NCBI GenBank assembly: GCA_013400975.1
Contig: WBMZ01006356.1
Coordinates: 1 to 64,000 of the forward strand
DNA from: Atrichornis clamosus
Lineage: Eukaryota > Chordata > Aves > Passeriformes > Menuridae
Reading direction: 5' to 3'
Length of the DNA stretch: 64,000 nucleotides
In this document: one piece after another, positions 10,146 through 23,021 of the stretch
How positions within the stretch are numbered: the first letter of the stretch is position 1
Layout: each line of letters begins with the position of its first letter
Program-made: the position numbers and the translations under genes
The notes under the pieces: model-generated
The model's input: the letters and a program-made list of their open reading frames with translations, nothing else
Database searches by the model: none
What the model was told of the DNA's origin: nothing

Positions 10146-11019
10146 CGTTCCAGGGGATCCCAAATGCAACCAGGCAGCACCCACTGTTCCCAAAGTCACT
10201 CAGGGAGCCACGGGGTCTGCAAGTGTGCTTTGTCGGAGAGATGAGACACAGAGCCAGATGTGTTTTTTTCTCACCCCATGTGTTTACTCTAGTATTGCCA
10301 ATGCTTCAATTCCACCAGTGCACTAAAAGACTTCAAGCTTACAAGCATTTAAATTCTTTTTTCCAGTCTTATTGAAAGCAAAGACTTTTATAATATCTCA
10401 CTGAGGATTTAACTCAATAGCTTGTACAACCCTGGCATGATATTTCCAACGTATCGAGTGCATATTCAAAGGCAGTAATTTAAAAGAGTGCAGCTTTAAG
10501 AAGTCTTAACTAAATCAGGGCACAAGGCTGTGCAGACCCTCTTATTTTCATATCAATAGAGCTGGTTTTTCACCTCTAGTTGGTTAGAAAAGTTTTGTAA
10601 ATGAACAAGGATAAGACATTTTACAGCCGATGTGGATCATCAAATACAAAAGTTCACACTGGTTAAACTAGGGTGGTATAAACTCACATGAAGGCAGCTT
10701 TGAAGCTGCAACAGCGGAGTGGGAAAAGCAGCCCTACCCTGTGAGAAAGTGAGGAAAAACAAACAAAGAAAACAATGAAGGAAAAGCTGCTGCTACCTGG
10801 CCTTCATGGAAAAAAAGTTTAAAAAAAAGAATAAAAAAGAAAAAAAGAGATGGAGGAAGGAACAGAGGCGTACTTCGAGACCAAAATCTCATCAGACTCC
10901 AAATCAGTGTAACTCCCACATTGCAACAGTTTGCAGATCTAATAAGACACAAAGCTGTTCCTTCACCCGAAAGCCAAACATAAAAGTCACGGAAACCCAT
11001 CATGCCAATTCTGTGGCTG

Positions 11020-11560
11020 CTTTCCGGAGCAGAATCTCTTTAAATGTCAATGTTCCCTTTGTTCTGTGCACCCTTTATAATGAGTCTATCATGTGTTTGG
11101 TAAAAGATCCAGTGAAATATGTAATAAGGTTATCTCACCATCTCTCTCTATTGTAAAGCCATATCTCCTCTTCCACACATTAATTATTGTCTTCCATTTC
11201 CCGTGTCAGATCTGAATCAGAAAATAGGGACTCTAGACTTACAAGCTTAGCAACTTACCGTATATTAGCTGAGCTGTGGTAACTCTCCAGGTGCTCCCTC
11301 TTAGCCTGTAGTAAACAAAGCCAGTGTGACTTTGCTGTGCACAGGCCTGCAGTCGATGCACTTCGGCTTAACCTCCTTTTATTGTCAGCTTAGCGGACAG
11401 TGATAGTGACCATGGCTCAACTGATGTTCAGTCCTCATATTGCAAGACTTTGCCTTTAAATCCTGGGAGTAGAGCTCTACCAATGTAGCTATCTGGAAAG
11501 CTGCGATGATTTATGTGCTGTCAACGTACACTAAAGAAAAAAGGACAAAAAAGCAGCACA
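11020..11560. promoter_or_regulatory. Candidate conserved non-coding block
   Basis: A repeat-free, AT-leaning block with homeodomain-type cores (ATTAATTATT near 11180), TTTATTGT and GATAAG-like words and no open frame of note. It has the texture of a vertebrate conserved element, which only an alignment can confirm. Confidence 0.2.
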
Positions 11561-13146
11561 ATTACATGATTATCAGCCAATGCCCCTCGGTTTGCAGTTT
11601 TTCAAGCATGAACTGCTCAAAGTTTGGATCAAGAAGTGAAGCAATCTGTTTCTGAAGTGCAAACAGGGAAAAGTTATATGAGTCTTCTAGCAATTTCAGG
11701 CAAATATATCACAGAAGCAGCATGCTTAGCCTTTTTACTGTGCATCTGTCTGAGGTTTCCAGTAAGATTTCCCTGATATATTGTAAGAGTCAAAACTCTA
11801 ATCTCTTTTAGCTCTTTTTTATTGTCTCTGCAGCACTAACTTTGAAAAATGGCCTTGTCCCCAAAGAACTGCACACAGTCCATGTAGGGAAGCTGTTAAA
11901 ATAAATGCTTTACGTAAAAAGTATTGCAGATGAACTCAGCGCTGAGGGTTTTAGAGCTACAACATATAGATATAAACCAGAGCAGCTGAAGTATGAATGG
12001 AGGTCATACTCCAGTAGAGAAGACGGGAAGTCCCCTGTCTGGCAGTTATTGCACATGATCTCTGAAATCAACAATTTCTGCTCTTCTTCCTTAGGGCTGC
12101 AGCATTTTAATAAATTACTATTCTCATGTTAATGTCCTTCTGCCTTCCTCCTCACTGACCTCAGTACACACCATGCTGATTCATAAAGTTTTTTCTTTCA
12201 CCGGATTTGAGTGCTTTCTGGAGACCTTATTTGTGCTGTTCTGCCTGTGAGACATCTGGCTGATTTACAGAGCCTAAGACACAGTCGAGCACTGTGTTGG
12301 CCACCCTACCTGAATATTCTATTTCCTACACATGGTGTTTTTATCTCTGCCCATGCTGTGGTCTGATTTTTGATAGTCTGTGTGTTGTTTAAAGAAGAGA
12401 ACAAACTATCTGCCTCTCCGAAAAGCTTCTGAGATCCTCAGGAATTAAAAACACGCTTTTCTACCTGTATTCCTTGCACAGCAGTGATATCTGTCTAGAC
12501 ACTGATTGGGGAAATTCAAGCAAGGGATAACGTGCAAATAAGTACATGATTCAGTAGTGGGAAAAAATACCAGGTGCCTCAAAGGCTGAATCACATACAA
12601 GATGGTGAAAAAAACCTAAGAATGCAAGAGATGGTGAAGGAGCTTGACTTGGCATTTGTTTATTCCAACAGGATATGCAGATTCCACCCTCATGACATCA
12701 CTGCATCATCTCACCTCATCAGTGCCTCGTGGCACAACCCTTCTCTGTAGCACTGAGTCAGCATCACCGTGCAACCTCCTGTTGGCCATGCAGGATTGCG
12801 TGAAAGGCTGTCCATAAAGGCAGAAAGCAATGACCGACCTCTAAACAGGTCCCCAAAGGGATTTAAAAACTCATGGTCATCTTATAAACACTCCTCCCAG
12901 GAAATAACATGGGCTCAGAAAAATTTACTGTAAAGTAGCTCAGCAGTGTTCTATGGAGGTGCTCCCACAGCAGATGGGACAATAACCAATACTGTGTTGA
13001 AATGAAGGACCAAGGAACACCTGCACTTAGCTCCTATAGCTCCAGAAGAAGCTGCAAAGTACATTTTCCCTGTAACCAACTGCTACTGCTGATTCTGCCT
13101 TCTGTGCTCTTCTAAAGGCCTGGACTAAGATAATATTTCTTAGAGC

Positions 13147-13290
13147 ATCCCTGGAAGTGTCCAAGGCTGGGTTGGATGGGGCCCTGTGCAACCTGGTCTA
13201 GTGGGTGGCACCCTTGCACATGGAGTGGAGTTTGGAACTATATGATCTTTAAGGTCCCTTCCAACACAAACTATTATCTGATTCTGTGAA
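13147..13290 (+). mobile_element. CR1 LINE, 3' end
   Basis: The sequence runs 'atccctggaagtgtccaagg', 'gttggatggggccctgtgca', 'acctggtctagtgggtgg', 'atgatctttaaggtccctt' and 'gattctgtga'. This is the avian CR1 3' terminal consensus in + orientation. Only the last 145 bases or so remain, the usual 5' truncation for this family. It is moderately diverged. Confidence 0.9.
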
Positions 13291-16200
13291 AGCATCATAC
13301 ACGTGGAGTACTAACCCTCTGCTCTCCCAGGCAAACAAAATCTGTTTCCTATTTTGGAAAAAAAAATAAAACAAAACAATCAGATAGAAAGAATCTAAAA
13401 TATTCATACAATGGTTGACTTACAAGAGGCAATGTAAAGAAGAGCTTTATGTTAGAAGAAACTCAGTCACACGAAAACTAAAATGCTGGGCCACCACCCC
13501 CAATTTGATCTTAAACTGTCCCTAAACACAACCCTAAAAACATCCTGTGCTGCACTTCAGTGTGTCATTCTTTACAACAGGGCCAGGTTTTCTTCCTGGA
13601 AAACCAGGTCCAGAGGCCAGGAGGCTCTTGTCATATTTGCACATACTAGTCCCTTTTGTTGGGGGATTTAGGTCACAAGAGCGTAGGAAAGGCAGCTCTG
13701 AATGACCTGGCTCTTGCACGTGTTGCTTGCACGTTGTGCAAAGGTTTCTGAACTCAACCTCCTTTCAAGACACACCCTTTGTTTGTTACTTTCTCTTAGG
13801 GCTTTTTCGCAACTCCCTCCACTGCCAACACAAACAAGGTTGCAACATCTTCCTCCAGTCTGTCTTCCTCTGCTCTGCTCTAAATGTCAACCAGCCACAT
13901 AGCACTGCTCACTTGCTTAATTGGGCAAAATACCTGCCATGGCAGCCCTGTGCCTTGACTGCCTCCGGGAGAAAGTTTCTTGGGAATGGTAAGTGACAGA
14001 ACCTGCAAGTCGGTCTTAGTCACATTGATACCAGATACCAAGAGCCTTGCGCAGGTAGGACACGTAGTTGGCTTTGTTTAGCAGTCATCAAGCATCTGTA
14101 AGGCACCAGGGAAGGTTAAGAAGAGTAATTATCAGGGATCACAGCGGCTACTAGAAGTTGTTTCTGCAATTGCGGTGCTTTCTACTTCACTGCAGCGCGT
14201 ACCCTGTGCATTGAGGGCAGGGGAGAGAAGTTGCTGACATTTGAATGGCATTTATCAGCGTGAAATAAATGGTGGGACCTAGTTCCATTGCTAATATTTG
14301 GGATAACTAGGGTAGTTCCTTTCTAACTAAAGGGGCACTGCAACAAACACTGTGGGAAAACTGTCTGTAAGCAGGTAGGCAACACAGGCACCCTGGAGAC
14401 CCTCTTAGCTCCCAAATCTTGTTCACACTAGAAAGTAGATGTGTAATGAACTGAACAGAGGATCTCTAGCAACCTCAGTAAAATGGAGAGTGCATGGAGC
14501 CTAACCTCAGCCCCTCCACACAGCCATTACAGCTGAGAGATCAGTGCAGCTCCCCTGGACTCTCCACATGTGGTGGAATACGTCTGCCTCTGTCCGCGTT
14601 TTTGGCATGGCCTCCTTCTTGCTCGAATAGAGCTGTTCTGTGCGTGGGATGGGACAACATCCTGTGCTCCTCCTGCCTGATGGGCACTCTCAGCTGGACT
14701 GTCATTAGCCCCGAGCCCCTGCCCAGCCCGGCACGCCAGGAGCCGGGCTGTGGGCGGTGCTGCTCACCGGCTGGAGGCGGCTGCTTTTATCAGCAACCTT
14801 GATCAGGGGGATTTTCTCTTATTTCATTCTCAAGCTTCCTTCAGCCTTGGATTTGCATAAGATCCTGGGTTAGGACTAATCTGATCCCAGGTTGAGAACA
14901 TTGCATCAGGCCCAGCGAATCCTCCACACCAAACTGTCTCTTGACGGGGTGTGTTGGCACTGGGAAGCAGAACCGTGCAAGGACAAATGGTGGCTCGAAT
15001 TTTCCTTAGTAATAGGAGGTGCCTTGCTTTGTATCTCATTTATACTCCTGTGCTATGTGGCAACTCCCAGTCAAAGCTCTGTTTGTTTACAGCCCTTGTA
15101 GCCAGGTGCTTTCCATGTTCACTCCAGGCTGCTGAAACCAGAACCTTGTCCAGCCTCCAGGGCTTGCCAGCAGCTATTGACTAATAAGAGCACATTGTCC
15201 TTGGTGGCAGGAGGGAGGACCTTGCTTTAGCTATGCATTCCCTGGCAAGCAGCAGCAGTGGAGAAAGAGCCACTGCATAGGTAAGAGTATGAATTCAAGT
15301 CTCCGAATGCAAATAAGTATGTGGTTGTTCAGTTCAGGGAGTTAAAGGTAACAGGTTGAAACTGAAGGGTCTGTCACTATGGGCATGTGGCTGATTGACT
15401 TTTCCAGGTCTCACTGGATTAAATCCATGGACATGCTTGGGAAAGTGGAGGTTTCTCTTAAGGTTTTCACTGGGTAAAATGACAGTGGAGTCAAGGCTTA
15501 GCAGTGCCAGGCGTCTGATACAGCAACCACCACCTTGCCATCACTACTTTACAGCCAAGATGATGGCCCAAGCTCTTTCTTTGCTGCTAGATTCACTTGC
15601 TTCAAGAACAACTTGGCGTACTGACCTGCAGCTGTTTGTTATAAAATATAGACACGGGCATACACTACAGCAGGGTGTAATATGAACATGATGTTGTGAG
15701 TAACACTGGGGTATAGACTGCCCCATGGCCTCAAATCCCTCAAGACATTGCTGATCTACTGGAAGACATCAATTATCTCGCTGCAATATAAAAAGGCACA
15801 CTTCCTACTAAAAATGGCGTGCTCCACTTGCCAACTAGACACGACCTGGACCCGTCTCTGTCATTTCAGCATCCTGTGCCTGGTAAGCCAAATCCTTTTA
15901 CAAGCTCTGCAACTGAAGACAGAAGAATGACCAGTGGAATAGTGCTAACTGTGTGAGAGATGCCTGTACATGCAAAGAAATCAGCTCTCCACTGCATGAG
16001 CCATCCTCCAGCTCACAGCTGGTACAAATGGGTACGTCCTTGGCAGTTCAACCACTGCTGTCCCACGGGCTGGAAATGTCATTTTTTCTGACATTAGAGC
16101 ATACACAGGCTCAGCCCAGATGTCACATCATGAAACTAAATGTGCAATTGTAGTGATGGGCAAAAACTCTAATGCTCTGTTTTGTTTGAGCAGTGCTCAA

Positions 16201-18875
16201 AAGCCAAGAGATCCTGCTTAGAGTATCCAAAAAGTATCCTGTACTTTGCCCACTTACAAGTACCACAGTGGCTCTGCCTCATACCAAAATGACCATTCCC
16301 TAACACTATATTTATTGGAATGGTAAGAAAAGAAAAAAAACTTTAAATTTTTTTGCTTTTTTTTTTATACTTTCTCTTTTTCTCTTAAATCCAGAAATCT
16401 TGTGGTTCTGGTAGGAGCTTTGTAACCTTGCTACTGAGATTAGCTTTCTGTGCAGGCCTTCAGTAGGGATTTTACTCCATTAAGAAGTCTTCTGTTTTGT
16501 TGGGGGATGTTTTTGTCCTGATAACAATTTTGGGTCATGCCAAACTCCACGTGAACATCTCAGTTACACAGGTACAGCCCCACCTTTCTCCGAAGAAACA
16601 CTGAGAGCATTCCTCCTCCTCACAGACAAAGAGAGTGAGCTCTGTGACCAGAACAACAGAGGCTTTCCTGGTAGCAAATACCTATTCATATAGTCATTCA
16701 AAGGAGAAGACGGTGGTGACAAGTCTTTTCCTTTTTTTGTTCTTTCCACGCGGAAGGACATTGATTTCTACTCAAATTCTGTTTGGGTTTTTTTGTTTTT
16801 TGGGGTTTTTTCCCTTTTTTTCTTGTTTTATGAAAAAGACATCACCATGTAAAGGGTATTAAACTCCTGCCGAACCCCGATGATGGTGGGAGGATGGCAT
16901 TTCGCTGTTCCTTTTTCTGCAAAGCTGGCTCATGAAGCTGTGCCCCACTTTGATGGCAGTGTGGCTTTGCAGTGTCGTGTACACTGAGCTGTCCCAGGTA
17001 TCTGGCCTGCCCCACACCACACACTCTGTACCACTGAGCACATGAAGGAAATGAAGAGTTTGACGGTGAGTTTGACAGCTGTAGTGTACAATGATATACG
17101 ATGATAAATAAATAAAGAATATTTATGAGTGCCTTCCCTCTGAGAATCAGGCTAATAGTAATTATACTTTTCTAAATCCCTTTTATAAAGTCATCTACAT
17201 TTAGGTAAACAAAGTCATAGAGATTTTTCTGTTGGCATAAATACAGTCCTAGCTCTCAATCTTTCCTTCAGACTCCTAGATGCCAACCTTCCTTCTCTAT
17301 GAGGACAAAAAGAGAAACTGGCTCCAGAAAATATAGTCAGTGTTTACATTTTATTGAACCACTAGACATTGCTGTTGGCCACAACATGACAAGAGTGCAG
17401 CAAAGAGAGCCTTTCATTTGCCTGTTCTTGGCAGAAAGTGTCGTTCTTTGGTTACTCAGCTGAAGTTGACAAGTTGCCCAGTATTTTTATTATCAGGTTG
17501 TCAGCTCAATCTCACTACTGCCCTCTTAATTTATTATTTTGCATTTCAAAATCACAGGTGTGACTCATTGCACAGCCAGAGGTTATAATGAAGTATCCCA
17601 CTCATCTTTTAGCTCACCCTTTGTTCAAGACAATGCAGATTGCGGAAGGTTTCTGAGGAGGTAAGAGGATTGCAAAAGAGTCGACGACTCCTCTTTTATC
17701 TAACCTATGTGTGGGCAGTGAAACTGCCTGATATGAAACCAGCTGGGTGCAAAGGTGGGCATGGAGGTTCATTTGTCATTGTGTCAAGGGTTGAAACTCA
17801 GAAGATACAGCAACTGTCATTGAAGATAGGCACACAATCTTCAATCACCTCACCCTGAGGATGTGTCCAGAGAGACAATCCAAGGATGACATGCTTCTCC
17901 CAAGGTTTCCCCTATGCTTTAGTTTCTAAAAAGACGGAAGATGAAAACCAAGCAGGCAGATTTTCAAATAAAAACATCTAATTTTCTGCATCTTATGATC
18001 TAAATTTGGAGGTTGCTCTAAAAGGAAGATTTTGAGGTATTTGTCCTGCCAGCGTTGTGCATTAGAATCCTGTTACATTAGAGTTTTTGAAATACAAATA
18101 TATGTGTCTTAGCATAAAGTGACGTATTATCCAGGTTTCACCTAGGAGTATCTGAGATAAGTTGCTGAGAAGAAGGAAGATGGAGCACAGTTCTATTGGA
18201 AAGAGTGTCTTGCTACTGATTATGAAAATGATGTGGAAATCATGGACTGAATTAAAGATTTTTCTATATTGGAAAACTGATGGGAAACCTTCCTGGTATC
18301 AACAGCTCATGTGAAGTAGAGGAAGAGATCCTTTTATCACAGAAAAGTGTCCAGACCCAGAGCTGTTATGAATCAATTTGCTCTTTTAATTGTCTTGTAC
18401 ACGTCTGGCCCTGCAGCAGAGATGCTGAATTCATGCTACATGAAAACAAACCACATAAACTTGAGGAGATAGAAATGCAATTTGTTCCTAACAGAAGGAG
18501 CTTCCAAAGCCACCCAACCCATTGTCCAGGCAACTCTTGTCTCCCTCCCCAGGGGGAAATACGCATGTCTGAGCACCCCGGAGCAGTGACAGGCAGCGGC
18601 AGAACTACTGGGGTACTTGGCTTTTTTAAAGCTGCATCATGGAACTGTGGCAATGCCAAAAGAGTATCTGGTCTGCTCTGTCTCACTGCTGGGGAGGGGG
18701 GACTGTGACTCAGAGGCTGTCCACTGGCAACTGAGAAAACTACACCAAGAGCACTAGTTCAGCTCCACTGTATCCAATTTCTGTCAAGTATAGAATAATA
18801 GCTATCCAGCGAGCTGGGACATGCTTTACCAGCATCAATAAAGTTCTGCTTCAGAGCATCCCTCGAGGTAGCAAA
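13291..18875. other. Intergenic; no gene seen
   Basis: Short chance-like frames only. A locally GC-rich patch near 14690-14790 lacks a CpG cluster comparable to the island. T-rich low-complexity tracts lie near 16348-16383 and 16785-16832. The AT-rich part at 17060-17640 is listed separately. Confidence 0.5.
17060..17640. promoter_or_regulatory. Candidate conserved non-coding block
   Basis: AT-rich and repeat-free, with TAAT and ATTA cores, GATAAATAAATAAAG near 17103, GTAAACAAAG (forkhead-like) near 17204 and TTTATTATTTTGCATTTC near 17530. No frame of note. Conservation is unverified. Confidence 0.2.
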
Positions 18876-19135
18876 GAATTATCCCCATTTTATAAATGAG
18901 GTAACTCAGGCACAGGGATTAAAGCCAAAATGTTCCAAACTGGCTGCCTACTGCTAGGCACCTACACCCATATTTACGCAACTCGTGGCCTGATTTTCAG
19001 AAGGGCAGGGCAATGAAAATTTTGGCCTGAGGGATTTGTTCACACACAGTTTACTGGTAACAACGCCCAGGATGGAAGCCTGGTCTCTGCTACCTGTCTT
19101 ACACCTTAACCACTAAAAACATCCTTTCTGCCGCC
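18876..19135 (-). mobile_element. MIR-type SINE, near full span with an internal insert
   Basis: On the + strand 'attatccccattttataaa', 'tgaggtaactcaggcacag', then after a gap 'ttcacacacagtttactgg' and 'gaagcctggtctctgctacc', ending 'ccttaaccacta'. This is the MIR consensus in reverse, ending at the complement of the tRNA head. About 100 bases between 'cagggattaaagcc' and 'gagggatttgttc' do not fit MIR and include CCTGATTTTCAGAAGG, a phrase I associate with other sauropsid repeats, so a second old element may be nested here. Confidence 0.65.
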
Positions 19136-21959
19136 AGACAACAGTTGGTGAGGCCTCCTGAGTGTCCCCATTCACCACGCAGAGGCTCAGAGTGAGCAAT
19201 GCAGGCTGACTGCCTACGTGCTCTCAGCTAGAGACTTTTAAAGAGCAACAGCAGGAGTAAAACTGGTGAGATTTCTTTGCTTCACTCTCAGCTCTTCAGA
19301 GCCCAGGCAGCTTTACTTGCCTTACAATGCTTTGCTAAAGCAGCACATCTGATGTGTAAACCTCTGTTCTGCCTCACATGTGGCATCATCCTTCCCCTTT
19401 GCCACTTCACCATGTCCTGCTCAGGACACCTCAGCTGGCAGAGCACAGATCCAGTGCAGAATCAGTAACAGAGCAGTATGAGAAGGGAGAAAACCAGCCA
19501 CATGAATATCGGAACTGCTCAAAAGCACAAGCACTACCCAGAGTGAGTTAATCCCAGTGCCCTGCCACCTCTGCTGCACTTTCTTTCTGGTCTTTAACTG
19601 AGCCTCAGAATGAGCCGTGATTTGTGGGAAATTCTTGAGTAGCAAGAAAATGTAGTAAAAAACCTACTCCCATCCTAACAACTAGAAAAACCCAGGAGGC
19701 AGAGCACTTGCTGGCTGGCTACAAAAGAGCTTTGCAAGTGTCCCTTCTAAAATCATCTCTGCTAGGGGCTAATGCGATGCTTGTCTTAGCTTATTAGAGA
19801 GCCTCAGTGTCTTGAGACACGTACTTGAATAACAATGCTGGTGGCTGGCTGCTACCTGAGGGAAGAAGGACAAAGGATCTCGGCTCTCTCTGTGGAATGG
19901 TCGCTGGTCAGGTCACCTCAAGCCTGACCTGCAATACCAAGTGCATGCTGCAAATCCATTGCTATCAGCTCTTGTGCTTTGCCTCATCTGTGGAGCCCCA
20001 GCCACCTCTGATCTCTTCTTTCCCTTCCTTCAGGCCATGTCCTGCTCACGAGGCTCCTGCTCAGCTGCTCTGTAGCATCCCCCACCCGGCGGCAGGACAG
20101 GCAAGAGGAGGTGACAACCTTCAGCAAAGGTTAAGGCTGGAAAAGAAGGAAGTGTCAGCTCAATCAGGTCAGCTCAGCCAACCAATTGCTGCTGTAATCC
20201 CTCTGCCTCTGGTCCCTGCGCTGTTCTGCTTGTACTCTGGATGCTGCTGTGTGAGCAGCAACCTTCACCCTGTCCCTGTGGTACTGTCAGCCTGCAGCAT
20301 CTAGACAGGGAGATGGGAACAAGGGGTAAGGAGGATGCAGCTGATCACAAGAATCTCCCAGAACTGTTTCCAGATCCTCCTGTGTGTGTTGGGCTTTGAG
20401 ATGGACTTTACTCCTACTGAAGTTCAGAAGTCCAGACCTGGCACCCCCAGTTTCTTCAGAAGGCTCTCAGATCTGAATCAATTCTTATGCTGCAGCTCAT
20501 ATTCATCACAAATCCAGAAGCTTTGACAAGTAGACAGTGAAATGGCCCCAATTCCTTCTGCCCAAGTCTGAGGTGCCTCTTTGGGGATGGAAGCGACTGA
20601 ATCTCACAAATCTGTCAGCAACCAGGAGGAAGCCAGGGAACACATGCCCCCTATTCAATAAAAGTTTGTGCTGCATTTTATACAGCAGCCAGTGCATTAT
20701 TCTGTGGTGAAAACAAACCCTATTCTTGTCTGCCAGATAAACACACTTTATCCTATAAAGAGCAGCGTTTCTGACTGTTTGGCGGCAGCCAAACTCACGA
20801 TGGGAAAAATAACAGGTGTTTGTAAGGCACTCCCTGTTTATTCACAGTGCTTAAAATAATTGCTTAAAAAATCCAACAGAGATTTAATTTTTTATGCTCC
20901 CACATTTAAAAAAGCAAAAACAAACAAAAAAACCCCTAAGCTTGGCTTATGGTAGTTGAAGGCAATTCATTATGAAAGGGGTGTTCTTTCTGTTGTGGTA
21001 GCAAAGAAACCTACTTATGAAAGCTCCTGAGGAGCAGAATAGTAGAGGAAATTCCTGCCTAAAACCAACACTTCCCTGTGCTTTTCATCAAGCTCTCCAG
21101 GTGGAAGCTTTTGTTATCAAAACATGTAATTTTATAGTCAAAATTGGATGACTGGGGATTAAGCTCCTCCAGTCAGTGCCCATCATTGACCATCTCCAAC
21201 ACTGCCTTTTATAAGCAAACGATAGCTTTGGGCTGGCTCATGCCCTCCCCTCTTGTTCTGGTGGTGGAGCAGGAGATAAGTGCACTGCTCCAGGGAGGAA
21301 AGTATGTCTCAGAGGCACAAACCTTTCTTCAATCACTGCTTGCTTCTCCGGGAAATAACTGGCAATGGATCTTGATCAATAGACCACTTTCCAGCACAAT
21401 GGGCTGACACACAGTGCTGGAGGAAGAGGACAGAGACTCCCTGTCTCCATCCACTCTCCCCATGTTTGCTTACAGCACAGATGGGGGACATCCCTGAGCT
21501 ACTCAGAGGGTGAGAGGACACTCAACGCCTGACAGAGCCGCATCTCAGTGCATGGCTGCTGCAGGGGTGTGGTCCTACCAGACCTTGTGGTGGTGAATAG
21601 GTTATGGATAAAGCCCCTGCAGGAGCCTCTCAAGAGAATACAGCATCATTCTTGAGAGCTACAAGCTTCATAAGACAATAACTGTGGTGGTCCTCTGTCC
21701 TCAGGACTTTCCCTTCCTATGAGGTATGACTCTCCTTGAGTCTGGCCCTCTGCAAGCCATTGGGATGAATCACAGATGCTCGGTAGCTCCCTGGGAACCT
21801 GGAGAGGACCTGGAACAACAGGAGCCCACCTAGCAGCATCCCAGTGCTATCCCAATCCCCAGCTGCTGCTCCTGGTAGCTCCTGGGCTGCTGGCCAGGTC
21901 ACAGGTGGACAGAGCCATAGCTTGCCCCCTTGCCTCCTACATGGGGCTGAGACACCCCA
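19136..21959. other. Intergenic; no gene seen
   Basis: The frame at 19825-20304 (+, 159 codons) is Ser/Leu/Cys-rich without codon bias or known motifs. Low-complexity A/T is present near 20868-20935. Nothing else stands out. Confidence 0.5.
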
Positions 21960-22760
21960 GTGCTGGGAATAAAACACAGCCACATTTTAGTCTTTACTGC
22001 TCCTACACAGGTACAGGAGAGGCCACACAACCCAAATCTTCTCCCTGGAAGAGTTCACTTGTCTCCAAGCAGTGGACATGTGACACAGGCCAGATGGGGT
22101 TTGTGCAGACAAGGGGCAGAGCAGGGCTTACAGCAGGGACATGGCTTTATAGCAGGGACAGGGCTCCCAGGGCTGTGCTTATTGTCTGTGTTGCAGCAGC
22201 ATTCCCAGCTGAGACCAGGCTGTCATGGCACGGTCAGGCTTGTCACGCACAGCAGCCTCTGGCCTGAGCAAAAAAGGCACGTGAAAGCCACAAAGAGAAA
22301 CAGAGGCACAGGGGAGAGCAGTAATTTCCCAGGGGTCAGGCAAGAGAGCGGCAGTCGCTGCCAGCACGGCGTGGGTCGGCGTGGGGCTCGGCAAGGTGCC
22401 ACTGCCACACAGGGTGCAGCAGCCACAGTGGGCCCCACGGCACAGGGGCTCCTCAAAGAGCGACCGGGATGGGGCCGATCGCAGCTTCCGAAAGGGCATT
22501 CCCACAGGCAGAGAGGAGAAGATGAAAGGAGGCAGCTGCAGTGCGTAGCAGGCCAAGATGAAAGGGCTCAGAGGCCGGAGGAGCAGAGAGATGGAGCTGA
22601 CTCAAAAAGCAGAGCCAGAGGCAGTGACAGCCGCCCTGCACAGAGCAGCTCTGGCGTTAGACACAAAGCAGCGCTTCAGCAAAGGCACAGGGTCCGAGAG
22701 AGCAACCCAGACATCAAACCCATCCTGGGCCCAGCGAGACTGAAGGTGTCTGAGCAGTAA
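21960..22760 (+). other. GC-rich block with the longest open frame in the window (266 codons)
   Basis: The + strand frame is open for 266 codons and is rich in Gln, Gly, Arg and Ser. Overlapping + and minus frames (for example 22179-22556 minus, 125 codons) are also open, as expected when GC-rich DNA simply lacks stops. No domain, signal peptide or membrane segment is recognisable. The block ends about 130 bases before a microsatellite and a CR1 copy. It may be an intergenic CpG element, an exon of a non-coding RNA or an old insertion. A real protein is unlikely. Confidence 0.2.
22349..22490. promoter_or_regulatory. Isolated CpG cluster (orphan CpG island candidate)
   Basis: I count about 13 CpGs in 142 bases, far above the surrounding sequence, including GTGGGTCGGCGTGGGGCTCGG. 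It is the only such cluster away from the promoter island. Intergenic CpG islands often mark alternative promoters, enhancers or non-coding RNA starts. It is short, so it may just be a GC-rich fragment. Confidence 0.35.
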
Positions 22761-22891
22761 AGGATCTCACGCTGCTCCAGTGCCGGCAGCTCGAGGCCTG
22801 CGGGACAAGGCAGGGCTTTATGCACACAAATGAAGCACAACCAAGTCCTGTGTAGCTGGTGCACTGAGCAAAAACCACAGAGGTGGGAAGA

Positions 22892-23021
22892 AGAGCAGAG
22901 CAGAGCAGAGCAGAGCAGAGCAGAGCAGAGCAGAATAGAATAGAATAGAATAGAATAGAATAGAATAGAATAGAATAGAATAGAATAGAATAGAATAGAA
23001 TAGAATAGNTAGAATAGAATA
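22892..23021. repeat. Compound pentanucleotide microsatellite (AGAGC)n-(AGAAT)n
   Basis: About eight AGAGC units (22892-22933) switch abruptly to about 17 AGAAT units (22933-23021). The single unresolved base N is at 23009 inside the second block. The array joins the CR1 copy that follows: (ATTCT)n on the minus strand is the terminal repeat of that CR1, so the array is a CR1 tail that has expanded and then mutated into a second unit. Confidence 0.95.

Larger units (their letters stand above)
8544..13146. other. Intergenic, AT-leaning; no gene seen
   Basis: No exon is supported. An A-rich low-complexity run lies at about 10806-10855. The frame 11905-12132 (+, 75 codons) sits in an AT-rich block and looks like chance. 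Two blocks inside are listed separately as enhancer candidates. Confidence 0.5.
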
